Of a stretch of DNA of 64,000 nucleotides, positions 46,261-54,236 are shown piece after piece. The stretch covers positions 742,171 to 806,170 of the forward strand of contig NZ_DF967972.1 in NCBI RefSeq assembly GCF_001050235.1. The letters are read 5' to 3'. The DNA is from Longilinea arvoryzae. Lineage in GTDB: Bacteria; Chloroflexota; Anaerolineae; Anaerolineales; Anaerolineaceae. Under the pieces are notes generated by a model that was not told where the DNA came from, did no database searches, and saw nothing but the letters and a program-made list of their open reading frames with translations. How positions within the stretch are numbered: position 1 is the first letter of the stretch; each line of letters starts with the position of its first letter. Made by a program: the position numbers and the translations under genes.

Positions 46261-46737
46261 ATGTTGCGCAAGACAAAAACCATTTGGAGCATCATTTTCT
46301 TCATCGCTGCCCTGTGTTTATCCTCCTGCAGCCCATCCTCTGCAATGGCAAAAACCCAAGAAGCGGAAGCGGCCGACTCACAGCCGGTTTTGAAGACGGC
46401 CATCGGTGATCTGGTGATCGCTTCAGCCCGGCTGGTGGATGAAGTCAACGGCCAAAAATCACAACCGGAAGGAAAAATTCTTTTGGTCATCCTGACCCAA
46501 CCCGGCAAAGAAAATTTGACGCCCGGCGAGTTTAAGCTGGAAGATTTCCAAAAAATGATCCAGGAAAGCAACGGCGAGATTTACGTTTCGGGCAAAGAGG
46601 ATCTCCAGATCATTTCGACGATGGCGGGCTGGGTGGAGGATGAATTCGCAATGGGCTTCATGGTGCCCGTTCAGGATTCGTATACCCTGCATTGGCCTGA
46701 GAATGATCCGATCGCGCTGGATGTCCAGGCCGAATAA
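46261..46737 (+). CDS. Small lipoprotein of unknown function
   Basis: A 158-residue protein with signal peptide and lipobox LSSC (Cys 24). The mature part is a mixed alpha/beta sequence ('ILLVILTQPGKENLTPGEFKLEDFQKMI' pattern, then 'GEIYVSGKEDLQIIS' and a closing 'VQDSYTLHWPENDPIALDV'). This resembles small extracytoplasmic domains of the DUF4352 kind, but I cannot assign it. I use ATG 46261 because the signal peptide begins there; the frame is open back to 46216. Confidence 0.7.
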   Translation: MLRKTKTIWSIIFFIAALCLSSCSPSSAMAKTQEAEAADSQPVLKTAIGDLVIASARLVDEVNGQKSQPEGKILLVILTQPGKENLTPGEFKLEDFQKMIQESNGEIYVSGKEDLQIISTMAGWVEDEFAMGFMVPVQDSYTLHWPENDPIALDVQAE

Positions 46738-46802
46738 AGTAGCGTGCGAACGCTTGCGGCATTGAATTCGCAACTCATTTGCCGCCAGTTGCATAAACCG
46801 TT

Positions 46803-46831
46803 CAGGCGCGGTCGATTTTGGACCGCGCCTG
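46803..46831. terminator. Stem-loop between convergent genes
   Basis: CAGGCGCGGTC pairs with GACCGCGCCTG (11 bp) around GATTTTG. No long T run on either side, so termination strength is uncertain. Confidence 0.55.
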
Positions 46832-46839
46832 ACGATTAC

Positions 46840-47193
46840 TCAGGCTTTTGCCAGTAGATATTCACGCAGCACAACGGCCTGGTTGAACTCGACATCCCGG
46901 GCGCTGAAGAGCAGCGTCAAGCGGCCCCGGGCGGCGAACTCCAGCAGTTTCTGCACCGGCTCGGGGTTGGCGTTCAGTTCGGCGAAGTAGCCTGCCTTGA
47001 ATTCGTCCCAATGCGCCAGGTCGTGGTGAAATAATTGACGCAGTTCGTTGCTGGGCGCGACCTCTTTCAGCCACAGGCCGGCCTGCACTTTCTCGGCGGT
47101 CAAACCGCGCGGCCAGAGGCGGTCCACCAGCACGCGAAAGCCATCATCGGTTGAAGCGGGTTCATAGACGCGTTTGACTTGAATATCAAGCAT
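46840..47193 (-). CDS. DUF488 family protein
   Basis: A 117-residue protein with the DUF488 pattern: 'IQVKRVYEPASTDDGFRVLVDRLWPRGLTAEK' at 3-35, 'WLKEVAPSNELRQLFHHDLAHWDEF' at 41-65 and 'LTLLFSARDVEFNQAVVLREYL' at 91-112. The biochemical role is not established; the conserved Arg and Trp residues suggest a phosphate- or nucleotide-binding site. GGGAGG lies 6 bases before the ATG. Confidence 0.9.
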   Translation of the reverse strand: MLDIQVKRVYEPASTDDGFRVLVDRLWPRGLTAEKVQAGLWLKEVAPSNELRQLFHHDLAHWDEFKAGYFAELNANPEPVQKLLEFAARGRLTLLFSARDVEFNQAVVLREYLLAKA

Positions 47194-47336
47194 TTCAAAC
47201 CTCCCGGACCCAGTCCAGACTCTGCGTGAACGGCCATCGAGGCCGTACCCCTATTATGGCGCGTCCCGGTCGGAAATTCAATCGCGGGAAAGTCGAGGCG
47301 GCCCGGTAAAATTCCTTAAGGGTATTTTAATCCTGT

Positions 47337-47391
47337 GAAAAAACGTATAATAGCCTTGGTTCAACTATACTCTTATTCGATACGTTTTTTC
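47337..47391 (+). promoter_or_regulatory. Promoter -10 within a long inverted repeat upstream of the molybdopterin-domain lipoprotein
   Basis: GAAAAAACGTAT (47337-47348) and its perfect complement ATACGTTTTTTC (47380-47391) are 31 bases apart. TATAAT at 47346-47351 overlaps the left arm, and the right arm abuts the ribosome binding site (GAGG) of the gene starting at 47401. This could be a paired repressor site or an mRNA hairpin that controls access to the ribosome site. Confidence 0.55.
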
Positions 47392-47400
47392 GAGGTTTCT

Positions 47401-48840
47401 ATGGCAAAGAAATGGCTCCTGGTCTTAGCGCTCTGCGCGCTGTTATTTACCGCGGCGGCCTGCACCCAGACGGCTGCCCCCACCACGGCTCCCACCGCAG
47501 CTCCGGAAGGTACAACGGCTGCTCCTGCCGCAAGCGAGGATGTCGTGCTGGACGTGGTTGGTGAATCCAAAAGCGCCAGCTTTTCGATGGACTCATTAAA
47601 GGCCCTTCCCGCTGTCGAAGGTCAGGCCGGCATCAAGTCTTCCACCGGCAAGATCACCCCGCCCACGGCTTTCAAGGGCGTCAGCCTGATCGACCTGCTG
47701 GACCAGGTTGGCGGGTTGGGCGAGAACATGGGCGTCGAGATCGAAGCCGAGGACGGCTATATCATGACCTTCTCCGGCGATCAGATCGCCAACGGCGATT
47801 TCATCACCTATGACCCGGCCACCGGCGACGAGATCCAAAACGCAGGTCCGCTTACCGTGATTGTGGCTTATGAAATGAACGGCCAGCCCTTGGACGAAAA
47901 GGCCGACGGCCGGCTGCGCCTGGCAATCATCAGTGATAAGAACAACCAGGTCACCGACGGCCACTGGTCGATCAAGTGGGTGCGCAAGGTGACCGTCAAG
48001 TCGATGGCTGAGGAATGGTCGCTCGACGCGCAGGGCGCCATCCAGGACACGATCGACCGCGGTTCGTTCGAATCCTGCTCGGCCAGCGGCTGCCACGGCG
48101 CCTCCTGGACGGACACCAAGGCCCAGGAATGGAGCGGTACGCCGCTGTGGATCGTCGTCGGGCGCGTGGATGACGAATTCAAACACGGCAGCGACGTCGA
48201 ACCCTACAATCGCGAACTGGCCGACGCGGGTTACACGATCGAACTGGTCGCTGCGGACGGCACTTCGGTCACGCTCAACAGCGCGGATATCAAAGAAAAC
48301 AACGCCATCCTGCTGGCGAACAAGGTCAACGGCAATCAACTGACCGACAAAGACTTCCCGCTGCGCCTGGTCGGGTCGGGCCTGGATGGAAAACAGAGCG
48401 TTGGCGGTATCGTCAAGCTCATCCTGCACTTCAATGAAACCGCAGCCGAAGGCCAGGCAGCCACCCCGGCGGTCGCGCCCGCGGGCGAGGAAGCCCTCAA
48501 GCTCACCGGCCTGGTCAACGCCGAACAGTCCTGGAGCCTGGATATGTTGAAGGCCCTGGATGTGGTCAAGCTGCAGCTCGAACACCCCAAGAAGGGTATG
48601 ACGGATTATGAGGGCGTGCGCCTGAACGACCTGCTGACCCTGGCCGGTTTGAAGGCGGACGCAACCAGCCTGATCTTTACCGCGGCCGACGGCTTCACCG
48701 CCGAGGTCAAGCTGGCGGATGTGCAGGCCTGCAAGGACTGCCTGGTGGCGTTCGATGACGACGGCAGCCTGAAACTGGCGATGCCCGGCATGGATAGCGG
48801 CGTGTGGGTCAAGACCCTGACCCAGATCGAAGTCAAATAA
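47401..48840 (+). CDS. Lipoprotein with two molybdopterin-binding-like domains and a CX4CH motif
   Basis: A 479-residue exported lipoprotein (lipobox AAAC, Cys 21; Ala/Thr/Pro linker to ~45). Residues ~45-205 and ~385-479 both resemble the oxidoreductase molybdopterin-binding (SUOX-fold) domain. The first has 'FSMDSLKALPAVEGQ', 'FKGVSLIDLLDQVGGLGENMG' and 'HWSIKWVRKVTV'. The second has 'WSLDMLKALDVVKLQ', 'YEGVRLNDLLTLAGLKADA' and 'VWVKTLTQIEVK'. The middle holds 'ESCSASGCHGASW' near 228, a CX4CH pattern that could bind haem c or metal. No catalytic Cys of sulfite oxidase is evident. The tungstate/molybdate transporter downstream suggests a link to Mo/W use (inference). Confidence 0.75.
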   Translation: MAKKWLLVLALCALLFTAAACTQTAAPTTAPTAAPEGTTAAPAASEDVVLDVVGESKSASFSMDSLKALPAVEGQAGIKSSTGKITPPTAFKGVSLIDLLDQVGGLGENMGVEIEAEDGYIMTFSGDQIANGDFITYDPATGDEIQNAGPLTVIVAYEMNGQPLDEKADGRLRLAIISDKNNQVTDGHWSIKWVRKVTVKSMAEEWSLDAQGAIQDTIDRGSFESCSASGCHGASWTDTKAQEWSGTPLWIVVGRVDDEFKHGSDVEPYNRELADAGYTIELVAADGTSVTLNSADIKENNAILLANKVNGNQLTDKDFPLRLVGSGLDGKQSVGGIVKLILHFNETAAEGQAATPAVAPAGEEALKLTGLVNAEQSWSLDMLKALDVVKLQLEHPKKGMTDYEGVRLNDLLTLAGLKADATSLIFTAADGFTAEVKLADVQACKDCLVAFDDDGSLKLAMPGMDSGVWVKTLTQIEVK

Positions 48841-48866
48841 GCGCAGTCCGCCGAGGATTTCAAGTC

Positions 48867-48901
48867 TATAATCATTGGGGCGCACCCGGGTGCGCCCCAA
48901 T
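48867..48901 (+). promoter_or_regulatory. -10 box followed by a 28-bp perfect palindrome before wtpA
   Basis: TATAAT at 48867-48872; the palindrome spans 48874-48901 (ATTGGGGCGCACCC with its exact complement, no loop). No T run follows, so it is either an operator at the transcription start or an attenuating hairpin between the lipoprotein gene and wtpA. Confidence 0.55.
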
Positions 48902-48926
48902 GCATACCCTGGAATGACCCATTAAG

Positions 48927-49997
48927 ATGAAATCCAAATCCCTTATTTGTCTGTCTCTGGTGTTGACCCTGACCCTGATTCTGTCCGCCTGCCAGCCGCG
49001 TGAGAAGACGCCGCTGGTGGTTTTCAGCGCCGGCAGTCTGATCCAACCCATGGCTGACATGGAAGCGGCCTTCGAAGCGGCCAATCCGGATATCGATGTG
49101 CTCAACGAGTATCACGGCAGCATCCAGGTGATCCGGCACGTCACCGAGCTGCACGAGTCGATCGACGTGGTGGCCACCGCGGACCAGGCGCTCATCCCAA
49201 TGCTCATGTACGCCAGCGCGGTCCCCGAAACCGGCCAGCCGTACGCGAACTGGTATGTCCGGTTCGCCACCAACAAACTGGGCCTGGCTTATTCGAAGAA
49301 CAGCCGTTACGCCGATGAAATCAACTCCGAAAACTGGATGAAGATCTTGCAGCGCAAGGATGTAAAGGTGGGCATCGCCGACCCGCGCTTCGACGCCGCC
49401 GGTTACCGCGCCTTGATGGTTTTCCAACTGGCCGGCAAATTGTACGACCAGCCGACGCTCTTCTTCGACATGTTCGACGGAGCCTTCAAGTACCCGGTTA
49501 CGGTCGAAAACGGCGCGGACGGCGCCGTCGTCCACGTGCCGGAGCTGCTCGAATCGCAATCCGGCTCGCACATCCTCCTGCGCGGCGCCAGCATCCAGCT
49601 CATCGCCCTGCTCGAATCCGGCGATCTGGACTATGCCTTCGAATACGAAAGCGTCATCCGCCAGCATTGGTTGGGCCTGGTGGAACTGCCGGCAGAGCTC
49701 AACCTGGGCGACGCCGGGATGGAGCAATTCTACGAAGGCGTGACCGTCAACCTGGATTTCCAGCGTTTTGCCAGCGTGCAGCCGGTTTTCCGGGGCGAGC
49801 AAATCGGTTACGGCATCACCATTCCCTCCAACGCGCCGCACCCGCGTGAGGCCGAGCGTTTCGTGGAATTCGTGCTGGGTCCCGAGGGACAGAAAATCAT
49901 GGCGGCTGATTACCAGCCCCTGCTCGATCCCCTCGTCGCCGACGGATACGAGAATCTGCCGGCGGCGCTTCAGGCCCTGACCCAACCCGCACCGTGA
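48927..49997 (+). CDS. wtpA: Tungstate/molybdate-binding lipoprotein WtpA-like
   Basis: A 356-residue solute-binding lipoprotein (lipobox LSAC, Cys 17). Family landmarks: 'LVVFSAGSLIQPMADMEAAF' at 24-43 (oxyanion-binding Ser in AGSL), 'GSIQVIRHVTELHESIDVVATADQALIP' across 62-90, 'WYVRFATNKLGLAYSKNSRYADEINSENW' across 107-136 and 'VKVGIADPRFDAAGYRALMVFQLAG' across 142-168. These match WtpA/TupA more closely than ModA. It delivers WO4(2-) or MoO4(2-) to the permease WtpB, whose GTG start overlaps its stop by 4 bases. Confidence 0.88.
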   Translation: MKSKSLICLSLVLTLTLILSACQPREKTPLVVFSAGSLIQPMADMEAAFEAANPDIDVLNEYHGSIQVIRHVTELHESIDVVATADQALIPMLMYASAVPETGQPYANWYVRFATNKLGLAYSKNSRYADEINSENWMKILQRKDVKVGIADPRFDAAGYRALMVFQLAGKLYDQPTLFFDMFDGAFKYPVTVENGADGAVVHVPELLESQSGSHILLRGASIQLIALLESGDLDYAFEYESVIRQHWLGLVELPAELNLGDAGMEQFYEGVTVNLDFQRFASVQPVFRGEQIGYGITIPSNAPHPREAERFVEFVLGPEGQKIMAADYQPLLDPLVADGYENLPAALQALTQPAP

Positions 49998-50773
49998 AGC
50001 GCAAGCCTGTTCCCACCGGTTTTATCACGGCCAGCGCGCTGCTGGCGCTGTTTGTCATTCTGCCGCTGCTGGCGACCCTGTTTTCCACCCGCCCGGGTGA
50101 ACTGGGGCAGACGCTGACCGACCCGGAGGTATCCCGTTCGATCGGCCTGACTTTCGGCGCGGGCGGCATCGCCACAGGGCTGGGGCTGCTGGGCGGCGTG
50201 CCGCTGGCCTACCTGCTGGCGCGCTATCGATTTCACGGCAAGCGCGCCCTGCAGGCGCTGGTCGATCTGCCCATCGTCATTCCGCACACGGCGGCCGGCG
50301 TGGCGCTGCTGATGGTCTTCGGGCGGCAGGGACTGCTGGGCAGACCACTGGCGGAGCTGGGATTGTTCTTCACCGACAGCCTGGGGGGCATTGTGGTGGC
50401 GATGATGTTCGTCAGCCTGCCCTACCTGGTCAACGCCAGCCGGGACGCGATCGAACTGGTGGACGAGGAGATGGAGCGGGTCGCCCTGATCGACGGGGCT
50501 TCGGCCTGGCAGGCCTTCTGGCTGGTGACGCTGCCGCAGGCCTGGCGCGGCGTAGCCGGCGGCGCGTTGATGATGTGGGCGCGCGGCGTCAGCGAATTCG
50601 GCGCGGTGGTCATCCTGGCCTACCATCCCAAGATCGTGCCGGTGCTGGTTTACGAACGCTTCGAAGGGTTTGGCCTCAAGACCGCGCTGCCGGTGGCGGT
50701 GCTGCTCATTCTGGCGGCGGTGGTTATGTTTGGCCTGCTGCGCTGGCTGCTGACGCCCGAACGCGAAAAATAG
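49994..50773 (+). CDS. wtpB: Tungstate/molybdate ABC permease WtpB/ModB-like
   Basis: A 259-residue permease with about six helices. The EAA loop that contacts the ATPase is clear: 'EEMERVALIDGASAWQAFWLVTLPQAWRGV' across 156-185. 'LLARYRFHGKRALQALVDLPIVIPHTAAGVALLM' across 74-107 is typical of ModB/WtpB/CysT permeases. The start is GTG 49994 inside a GTGA overlap with wtpA. No ATPase gene (wtpC/modC) follows, so an ATPase encoded elsewhere must energise it, or the cluster has lost that subunit. Confidence 0.9.
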   Translation: MKRKPVPTGFITASALLALFVILPLLATLFSTRPGELGQTLTDPEVSRSIGLTFGAGGIATGLGLLGGVPLAYLLARYRFHGKRALQALVDLPIVIPHTAAGVALLMVFGRQGLLGRPLAELGLFFTDSLGGIVVAMMFVSLPYLVNASRDAIELVDEEMERVALIDGASAWQAFWLVTLPQAWRGVAGGALMMWARGVSEFGAVVILAYHPKIVPVLVYERFEGFGLKTALPVAVLLILAAVVMFGLLRWLLTPEREK

Positions 50774-50786
50774 CCCCGGTTCCCTA

Positions 50787-50814
50787 TTTACGTTTGGGAA
50801 TTATTTTGTAAAAT
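50787..50814 (+). promoter_or_regulatory. Promoter of the duplicated helical protein gene
   Basis: TTTACG (50787-50792), a 16-base spacer, TAAAAT (50809-50814). The GTG start is 47 bases downstream. Confidence 0.6.
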
Positions 50815-50860
50815 AGAAGGATCATTCGGCCCTATCCATTTGACAATCGAGGAGCTTCCC

Positions 50861-51610
50861 GTGCTGCCTGTTTCACTGGTGGATTCAGCCTGCAACCTCA
50901 TTGAAGCCGCGCGTCCCATGTTGGTGAACGCCATCCTCGCAGATTTGTACCAAAATTCCTTCTGGCAGAAGCGTTTCGATGATTATGGGCGTGATTATGC
51001 CCATCGCGTCACGCATTATCATCTGAATTATCTGGTCACGGCGATCAAGTCGCATGAACCCGTCATTTTCGCGGATTACTTTGCCTGGAACCGGCCAGCG
51101 TTGGTGGTTCAGGGCGCCTGCACGCATCACATGCACGAATTCATCGACAGCACGGCTCGCCCGGTGGCGCTGGTGCTGCGGGACGGCTTTCCGCTGGCCG
51201 AACCGTGCTTTGCCGCGGCGCATCGCGCCCTGGAGTACGAACAACCCGCCTGCCGGGCTCTGAGCGAACAGCGCGAGGCCATTCTCCGGGGCAGCCTGGC
51301 CCGCCTGGGGGCGCCGGAAAGCAAGCCTGCCTCCGATGAGCGCGATATGCGCTATCACCTGAGCTACCTGGAAGATGCGGCCGCCATGGGAAAGCCGGAA
51401 TTATTCCGCCAGCACGTGGAATGGGAGCAGCGCGAATGCATGGAGAACGACTGCCCGCCGGCGGTGCTGGCCACAGCTTTGCGCGCGCTGAGAGATGAGC
51501 TGGAAGGGGCGCTACCGCTGGAATTTGCCGCCGTGTTCACCGCCCCGCTGCAAACAGCCCTGGATTATGTTTTCCCCCAGAACTCCGCGACCCATAACTC
51601 GAAATTCTAA
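50861..51610 (+). CDS. Unrecognised cytoplasmic protein with two similar helical halves
   Basis: I do not recognise this 249-residue protein. It has no signal peptide or membrane segment and is mostly helical. Two stretches resemble each other: about residues 48-90 ('HRVTHYHLNYLVTAIKSHEP', then 'FADYFAWNR') and about 165-205 ('RDMRYHLSYLEDAAAMGKPE', then 'FRQHVEWEQ'). They share Y-H-L-x-Y-L-x-x-A...P-x-x-F-x-x-x-x-x-W. Helical modules of this style occur next to B12-binding domains, but no such domain is present. The start is GTG 50861, 6 bases after GAGGAG; the frame's TTG 50840 is less likely. It overlaps the convergent SDR stop by 4 bases. Confidence 0.75.
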   Translation: MLPVSLVDSACNLIEAARPMLVNAILADLYQNSFWQKRFDDYGRDYAHRVTHYHLNYLVTAIKSHEPVIFADYFAWNRPALVVQGACTHHMHEFIDSTARPVALVLRDGFPLAEPCFAAAHRALEYEQPACRALSEQREAILRGSLARLGAPESKPASDERDMRYHLSYLEDAAAMGKPELFRQHVEWEQRECMENDCPPAVLATALRALRDELEGALPLEFAAVFTAPLQTALDYVFPQNSATHNSKF

Positions 51611-52401
51611 TCTCTCTTCAGCAACAGCGGCCCCAATTGGTCGATCAAACCGCCGAAGAGGGGTTCCACCCAGCGGCTCAGGAGCAGCCAGCCCGGCACG
51701 TAGATGCGCCGGCGGGGGCGCACCAGCAGCCGGACGATGGCCTCGGCCACCTGTTCGGGCGGCACGGCGAGCCGCTCGGCAGGCACCGGCCTGCCGTTGG
51801 GCTGCCCGGCTGCGCGCGGGTAGAACTCGCTGGACACCGGTCCGGGGCAGACCAACCCGGCATGCACCTGCGTGCCGCCCAATTCGCGGTGCAGGGCGGT
51901 GGTGAAGGCGTCCATGAAAGCTTTGGTGGCCGAATACAGCACGATGCCCTGTTCGGGCATCCCACCGGCCACAGAGGAGATATTGATGATATGACCGCTG
52001 CCGCGCTTTTTCATGGCTGGCAGAAAGGCGCGGATCAGTTCCGCCACGGCCATCAGGTTCACCTGCAGCATCTCACTCACCAGGGAAGGCGGCATCTCGA
52101 CGAAATAGCCGTACCAGCCCAAACCGGCGTTGTTGACCAGGACGGTCGTTTCGGGCGCCAGGCTGGCAAGCGCATCACGTTCTGCGGGTTGAGTCAGGTC
52201 AGCGGTGATGACCTGCGCCTGCCCGCCATCGGCTTCGATCTGGGCCGCCAGGGCGTTCAGGCGATCGGTGCGCCGCGCCACCAGCGCCACGCGCATGCCC
52301 AGCCCGGCCAGCCGGCGGGCCGCCGCCGCGCCGATGCCGCTGGAGGCGCCCGTGATCAGCGCCAGTTGGCCGCGCAGCGCCGCAGGAAGCTGTCGGATCA
52401 T
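51607..52401 (-). CDS. Short-chain dehydrogenase/reductase (SDR)
   Basis: A 264-residue classical SDR: Rossmann 'LITGASSGIGAAAARRLAGLG' at about 15-35 (TGxxxGxG), 'LVNNAGLG' near 86-93 (NNAG), catalytic Ser in 'NISSVAGGMPEQ', and Tyr-x-x-x-Lys in 'VLYSATKAF' near 152-160. The length and a C-terminal extension of hydrophobic character suggest a membrane-associated lipid or steroid-type oxidoreductase. It is the last gene of the tetR-epimerase-SDR operon, starting 3 bases after the epimerase stop. Confidence 0.92.
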   Translation of the reverse strand: MIRQLPAALRGQLALITGASSGIGAAAARRLAGLGMRVALVARRTDRLNALAAQIEADGGQAQVITADLTQPAERDALASLAPETTVLVNNAGLGWYGYFVEMPPSLVSEMLQVNLMAVAELIRAFLPAMKKRGSGHIINISSVAGGMPEQGIVLYSATKAFMDAFTTALHRELGGTQVHAGLVCPGPVSSEFYPRAAGQPNGRPVPAERLAVPPEQVAEAIVRLLVRPRRRIYVPGWLLLSRWVEPLFGGLIDQLGPLLLKRD

Positions 52402-52404
52402 TCT

Positions 52405-53409
52405 TCAATCCGCCTGGCTGGTTTTCTTCGCGAGCAGATATTGCTTCCACCAGGCAGCGGTATCGCGCAGGCTCAGTTCGATCTTGCGCGGGTGGTAACC
52501 CAGTTCGCGTTCGGCTTTGGCATGGCTGATGACCGAGTTGGACTGGACGGTATCGATCGAGTAAGGGGTAAAACGCGGTTTCTCGCGGCTCATGCGGTAA
52601 TACAGCACCGCGAATCTGGCGAAAAAGCGCGCCCAGCGCAACGGAATGGTGAGCACCTTCACCGGCAGGTTGAGCGCTCCTTTGACCAGACACAGCATCT
52701 GAACCAGGTGGATCTGCTCGCCCGAAAGGATATAGACCTCACCGCGGCGGCCCTTTTCGGCGGCCAGCATTTCGCCCCGGGCCACATCGCGAACATCCAC
52801 GAAATCATAACGCCCGTCGATCAGTATTGCCGGACTGGGTTGGAGCCAGGAGCGGATCAGGGCGCCCAATTCGGAAACCCGAAAGTCCTGGGGGCCGATC
52901 ACTCCGGTCGGCGCCACCACGACGGCGTCCAGACCGTCGCGGGCCGCCTTCAACACCTCGAGCGAGGCTTCGGCCTTCGAGCAGTCGTACTGGCCGATGG
53001 CGTGCACCGGATCGAAGGGCAGCGTTTCATCCACCACCACGCCATGCGGCGTGCGCTGGAAGGCGTGGATGGAACTGGTGTAGACCAGGCGGCGCACACC
53101 CGCGGTGCGGGCCGCGGCCAGCACATTCTTCGTGCCTTCCACGTTGACGCGGCGCACCATTTCATCGCGCCCCGGTAAGATCGAGATGATGCCGGCCAGA
53201 TGGTAAACCGTGTCCACGCCGGCAAAGGCCGGCGCCAGGCTGGCCGGATCGAGGACATTGCCCTCCACCCATTCCACCGGCACGCCGTCCAGAATCGAAC
53301 GGTCCTCGCCCGGCAGCACCAGCGCGCGTACGGTCTGCCCGGCCGCGACCAGTTCATGAATCAACACGTTGCCAATATGGCCGGTTCCACCCGTTACCAG
53401 AATCGTCAT
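52405..53409 (-). CDS. NAD-dependent epimerase/dehydratase (extended SDR)
   Basis: A 334-residue extended SDR. 'MTILVTGGTGHIGNVLIHEL' is the NAD-binding GxxGxxG motif. The catalytic set appears as 'YTSSIHAF' (Ser) near 117 and 'YDCSKAEASLEVL' (Y-x-x-x-K) near 146. 'DFVDVRDVARGEMLAAEKGRRGEVYILSG' is the family's substrate-side pattern. It resembles dihydroflavonol reductase/3-beta-HSD-like proteins. Start ATG 53409 overlaps the tetR stop (ATGA) and has GGAAAGGAG 5 bases upstream; the longer frame to 53472 is inside tetR and is rejected. Confidence 0.92.
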   Translation of the reverse strand: MTILVTGGTGHIGNVLIHELVAAGQTVRALVLPGEDRSILDGVPVEWVEGNVLDPASLAPAFAGVDTVYHLAGIISILPGRDEMVRRVNVEGTKNVLAAARTAGVRRLVYTSSIHAFQRTPHGVVVDETLPFDPVHAIGQYDCSKAEASLEVLKAARDGLDAVVVAPTGVIGPQDFRVSELGALIRSWLQPSPAILIDGRYDFVDVRDVARGEMLAAEKGRRGEVYILSGEQIHLVQMLCLVKGALNLPVKVLTIPLRWARFFARFAVLYYRMSREKPRFTPYSIDTVQSNSVISHAKAERELGYHPRKIELSLRDTAAWWKQYLLAKKTSQAD

Positions 53410-54002
53410 TCGTTTCTCCTTTCCAAACCACTCAACAATAAACGCAGGGACTGCTCGGTGGTCTGGGGCCAATCGGCTCCCCGCGGATCGAGAGAGGCCT
53501 GCAACAGCAGCCCCACCGACAGCGCCAGCAGCATGCGCGCCGCCAGATTGGGATCGGTCACGCGCAGCGAGCCTTCATCGATGCCGGTTTGCACCAGCCC
53601 AGCGAAGACCTGCTGGTAGCGCTGGTAGGGGGCAATGGTGGCCTGCCAGACCAGCGGATCGCGGCTGGCCTGGGTCCAAAATTCGAGAAACATGGGCAGG
53701 TTGCCGCCGGCGTCGCCCGCGAACTTGCCGGCCATGCCGGCCATGCGCACCAGCCCATCGGCCATGTTTGGCGAGGTGAATAAAATCGACTGGATTTGCT
53801 CGTCCAGACCCTCCAACCAGTCATCCAGCAGCGCCAGAAACGTGGACTGCTTGGTGGGGAAGTGATGGTAGAAAGCGCCCTTGCTGACGCCGGCTTCGGC
53901 GCAAATTTCGGCCACACCTGTGGCGTCATAACCCTGTTTTGAAAATAATTTGCGCGCCGCTGCCAGAATGGCTGCCCGGGTAGCCTCACTGCGCTGCTGC
54001 AT
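53406..54002 (-). CDS. TetR family repressor
   Basis: A 198-residue TetR regulator. The N-terminal helix-turn-helix reads 'ILAAARKLFSKQGYDATGVAEICAEAGVSKGAFYHHFPTK' across residues 12-51, all conserved. The ligand domain is hydrophobic and Trp-rich, consistent with a small lipophilic effector. It is first in an operon with an epimerase and an SDR, and a 14-bp perfect dyad lies in its promoter region (54079-54092), so autoregulation of the operon is likely. AAGGAG lies 6 bases before the start. Confidence 0.94.
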   Translation of the reverse strand: MQQRSEATRAAILAAARKLFSKQGYDATGVAEICAEAGVSKGAFYHHFPTKQSTFLALLDDWLEGLDEQIQSILFTSPNMADGLVRMAGMAGKFAGDAGGNLPMFLEFWTQASRDPLVWQATIAPYQRYQQVFAGLVQTGIDEGSLRVTDPNLAARMLLALSVGLLLQASLDPRGADWPQTTEQSLRLLLSGLERRNE

Positions 54003-54078
54003 GCGGATCTCCTTGAGGTTCGGTTTGCAGGCCTTAACCTTTAGGCCTGTAAAATGCGTGATCTTCCGGAATTATCAG

Positions 54079-54092
54079 ACCGACCGGTCGGT
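54079..54092. promoter_or_regulatory. TetR operator
   Basis: A perfect palindrome ACCGACCGGTCGGT. On the minus strand it precedes GATAAT (candidate -10) by 3 bases and sits about 75 bases before the tetR start, covering the -10/-35 spacer. This dyad is of the kind bound by TetR regulators. Confidence 0.7.
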
Positions 54093-54159
54093 TTTATTAA
54101 TGATACCTATCCCCATTCATCAGAGCAATAGGACTGAAGGTACATTGAGGTCACGATTT

Positions 54160-54200
54160 GGGGAGGGTGAAGCGCGAGGAGTGAAGCGTAAACATAAAAA
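54160..54200. repeat. GTGAAGCGCGAGGAGTGAAGCG short repeat
   Basis: The GTGAAGCG word family, as at 28.8 and 55.4 kb, lies in the 234-base gap between the tetR and HEPN genes. Nothing else is evident in that gap besides the operator. Confidence 0.65.
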
Positions 54201-54236
54201 TGGTTCAATATCAAGCCAGGGTACTCGACGCGCTAT

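Noticed and set aside
51637..53178. 513-codon frame opposite the SDR and epimerase genes
   Set aside because: It crosses two well-supported genes on the other strand and has no recognisable domain.
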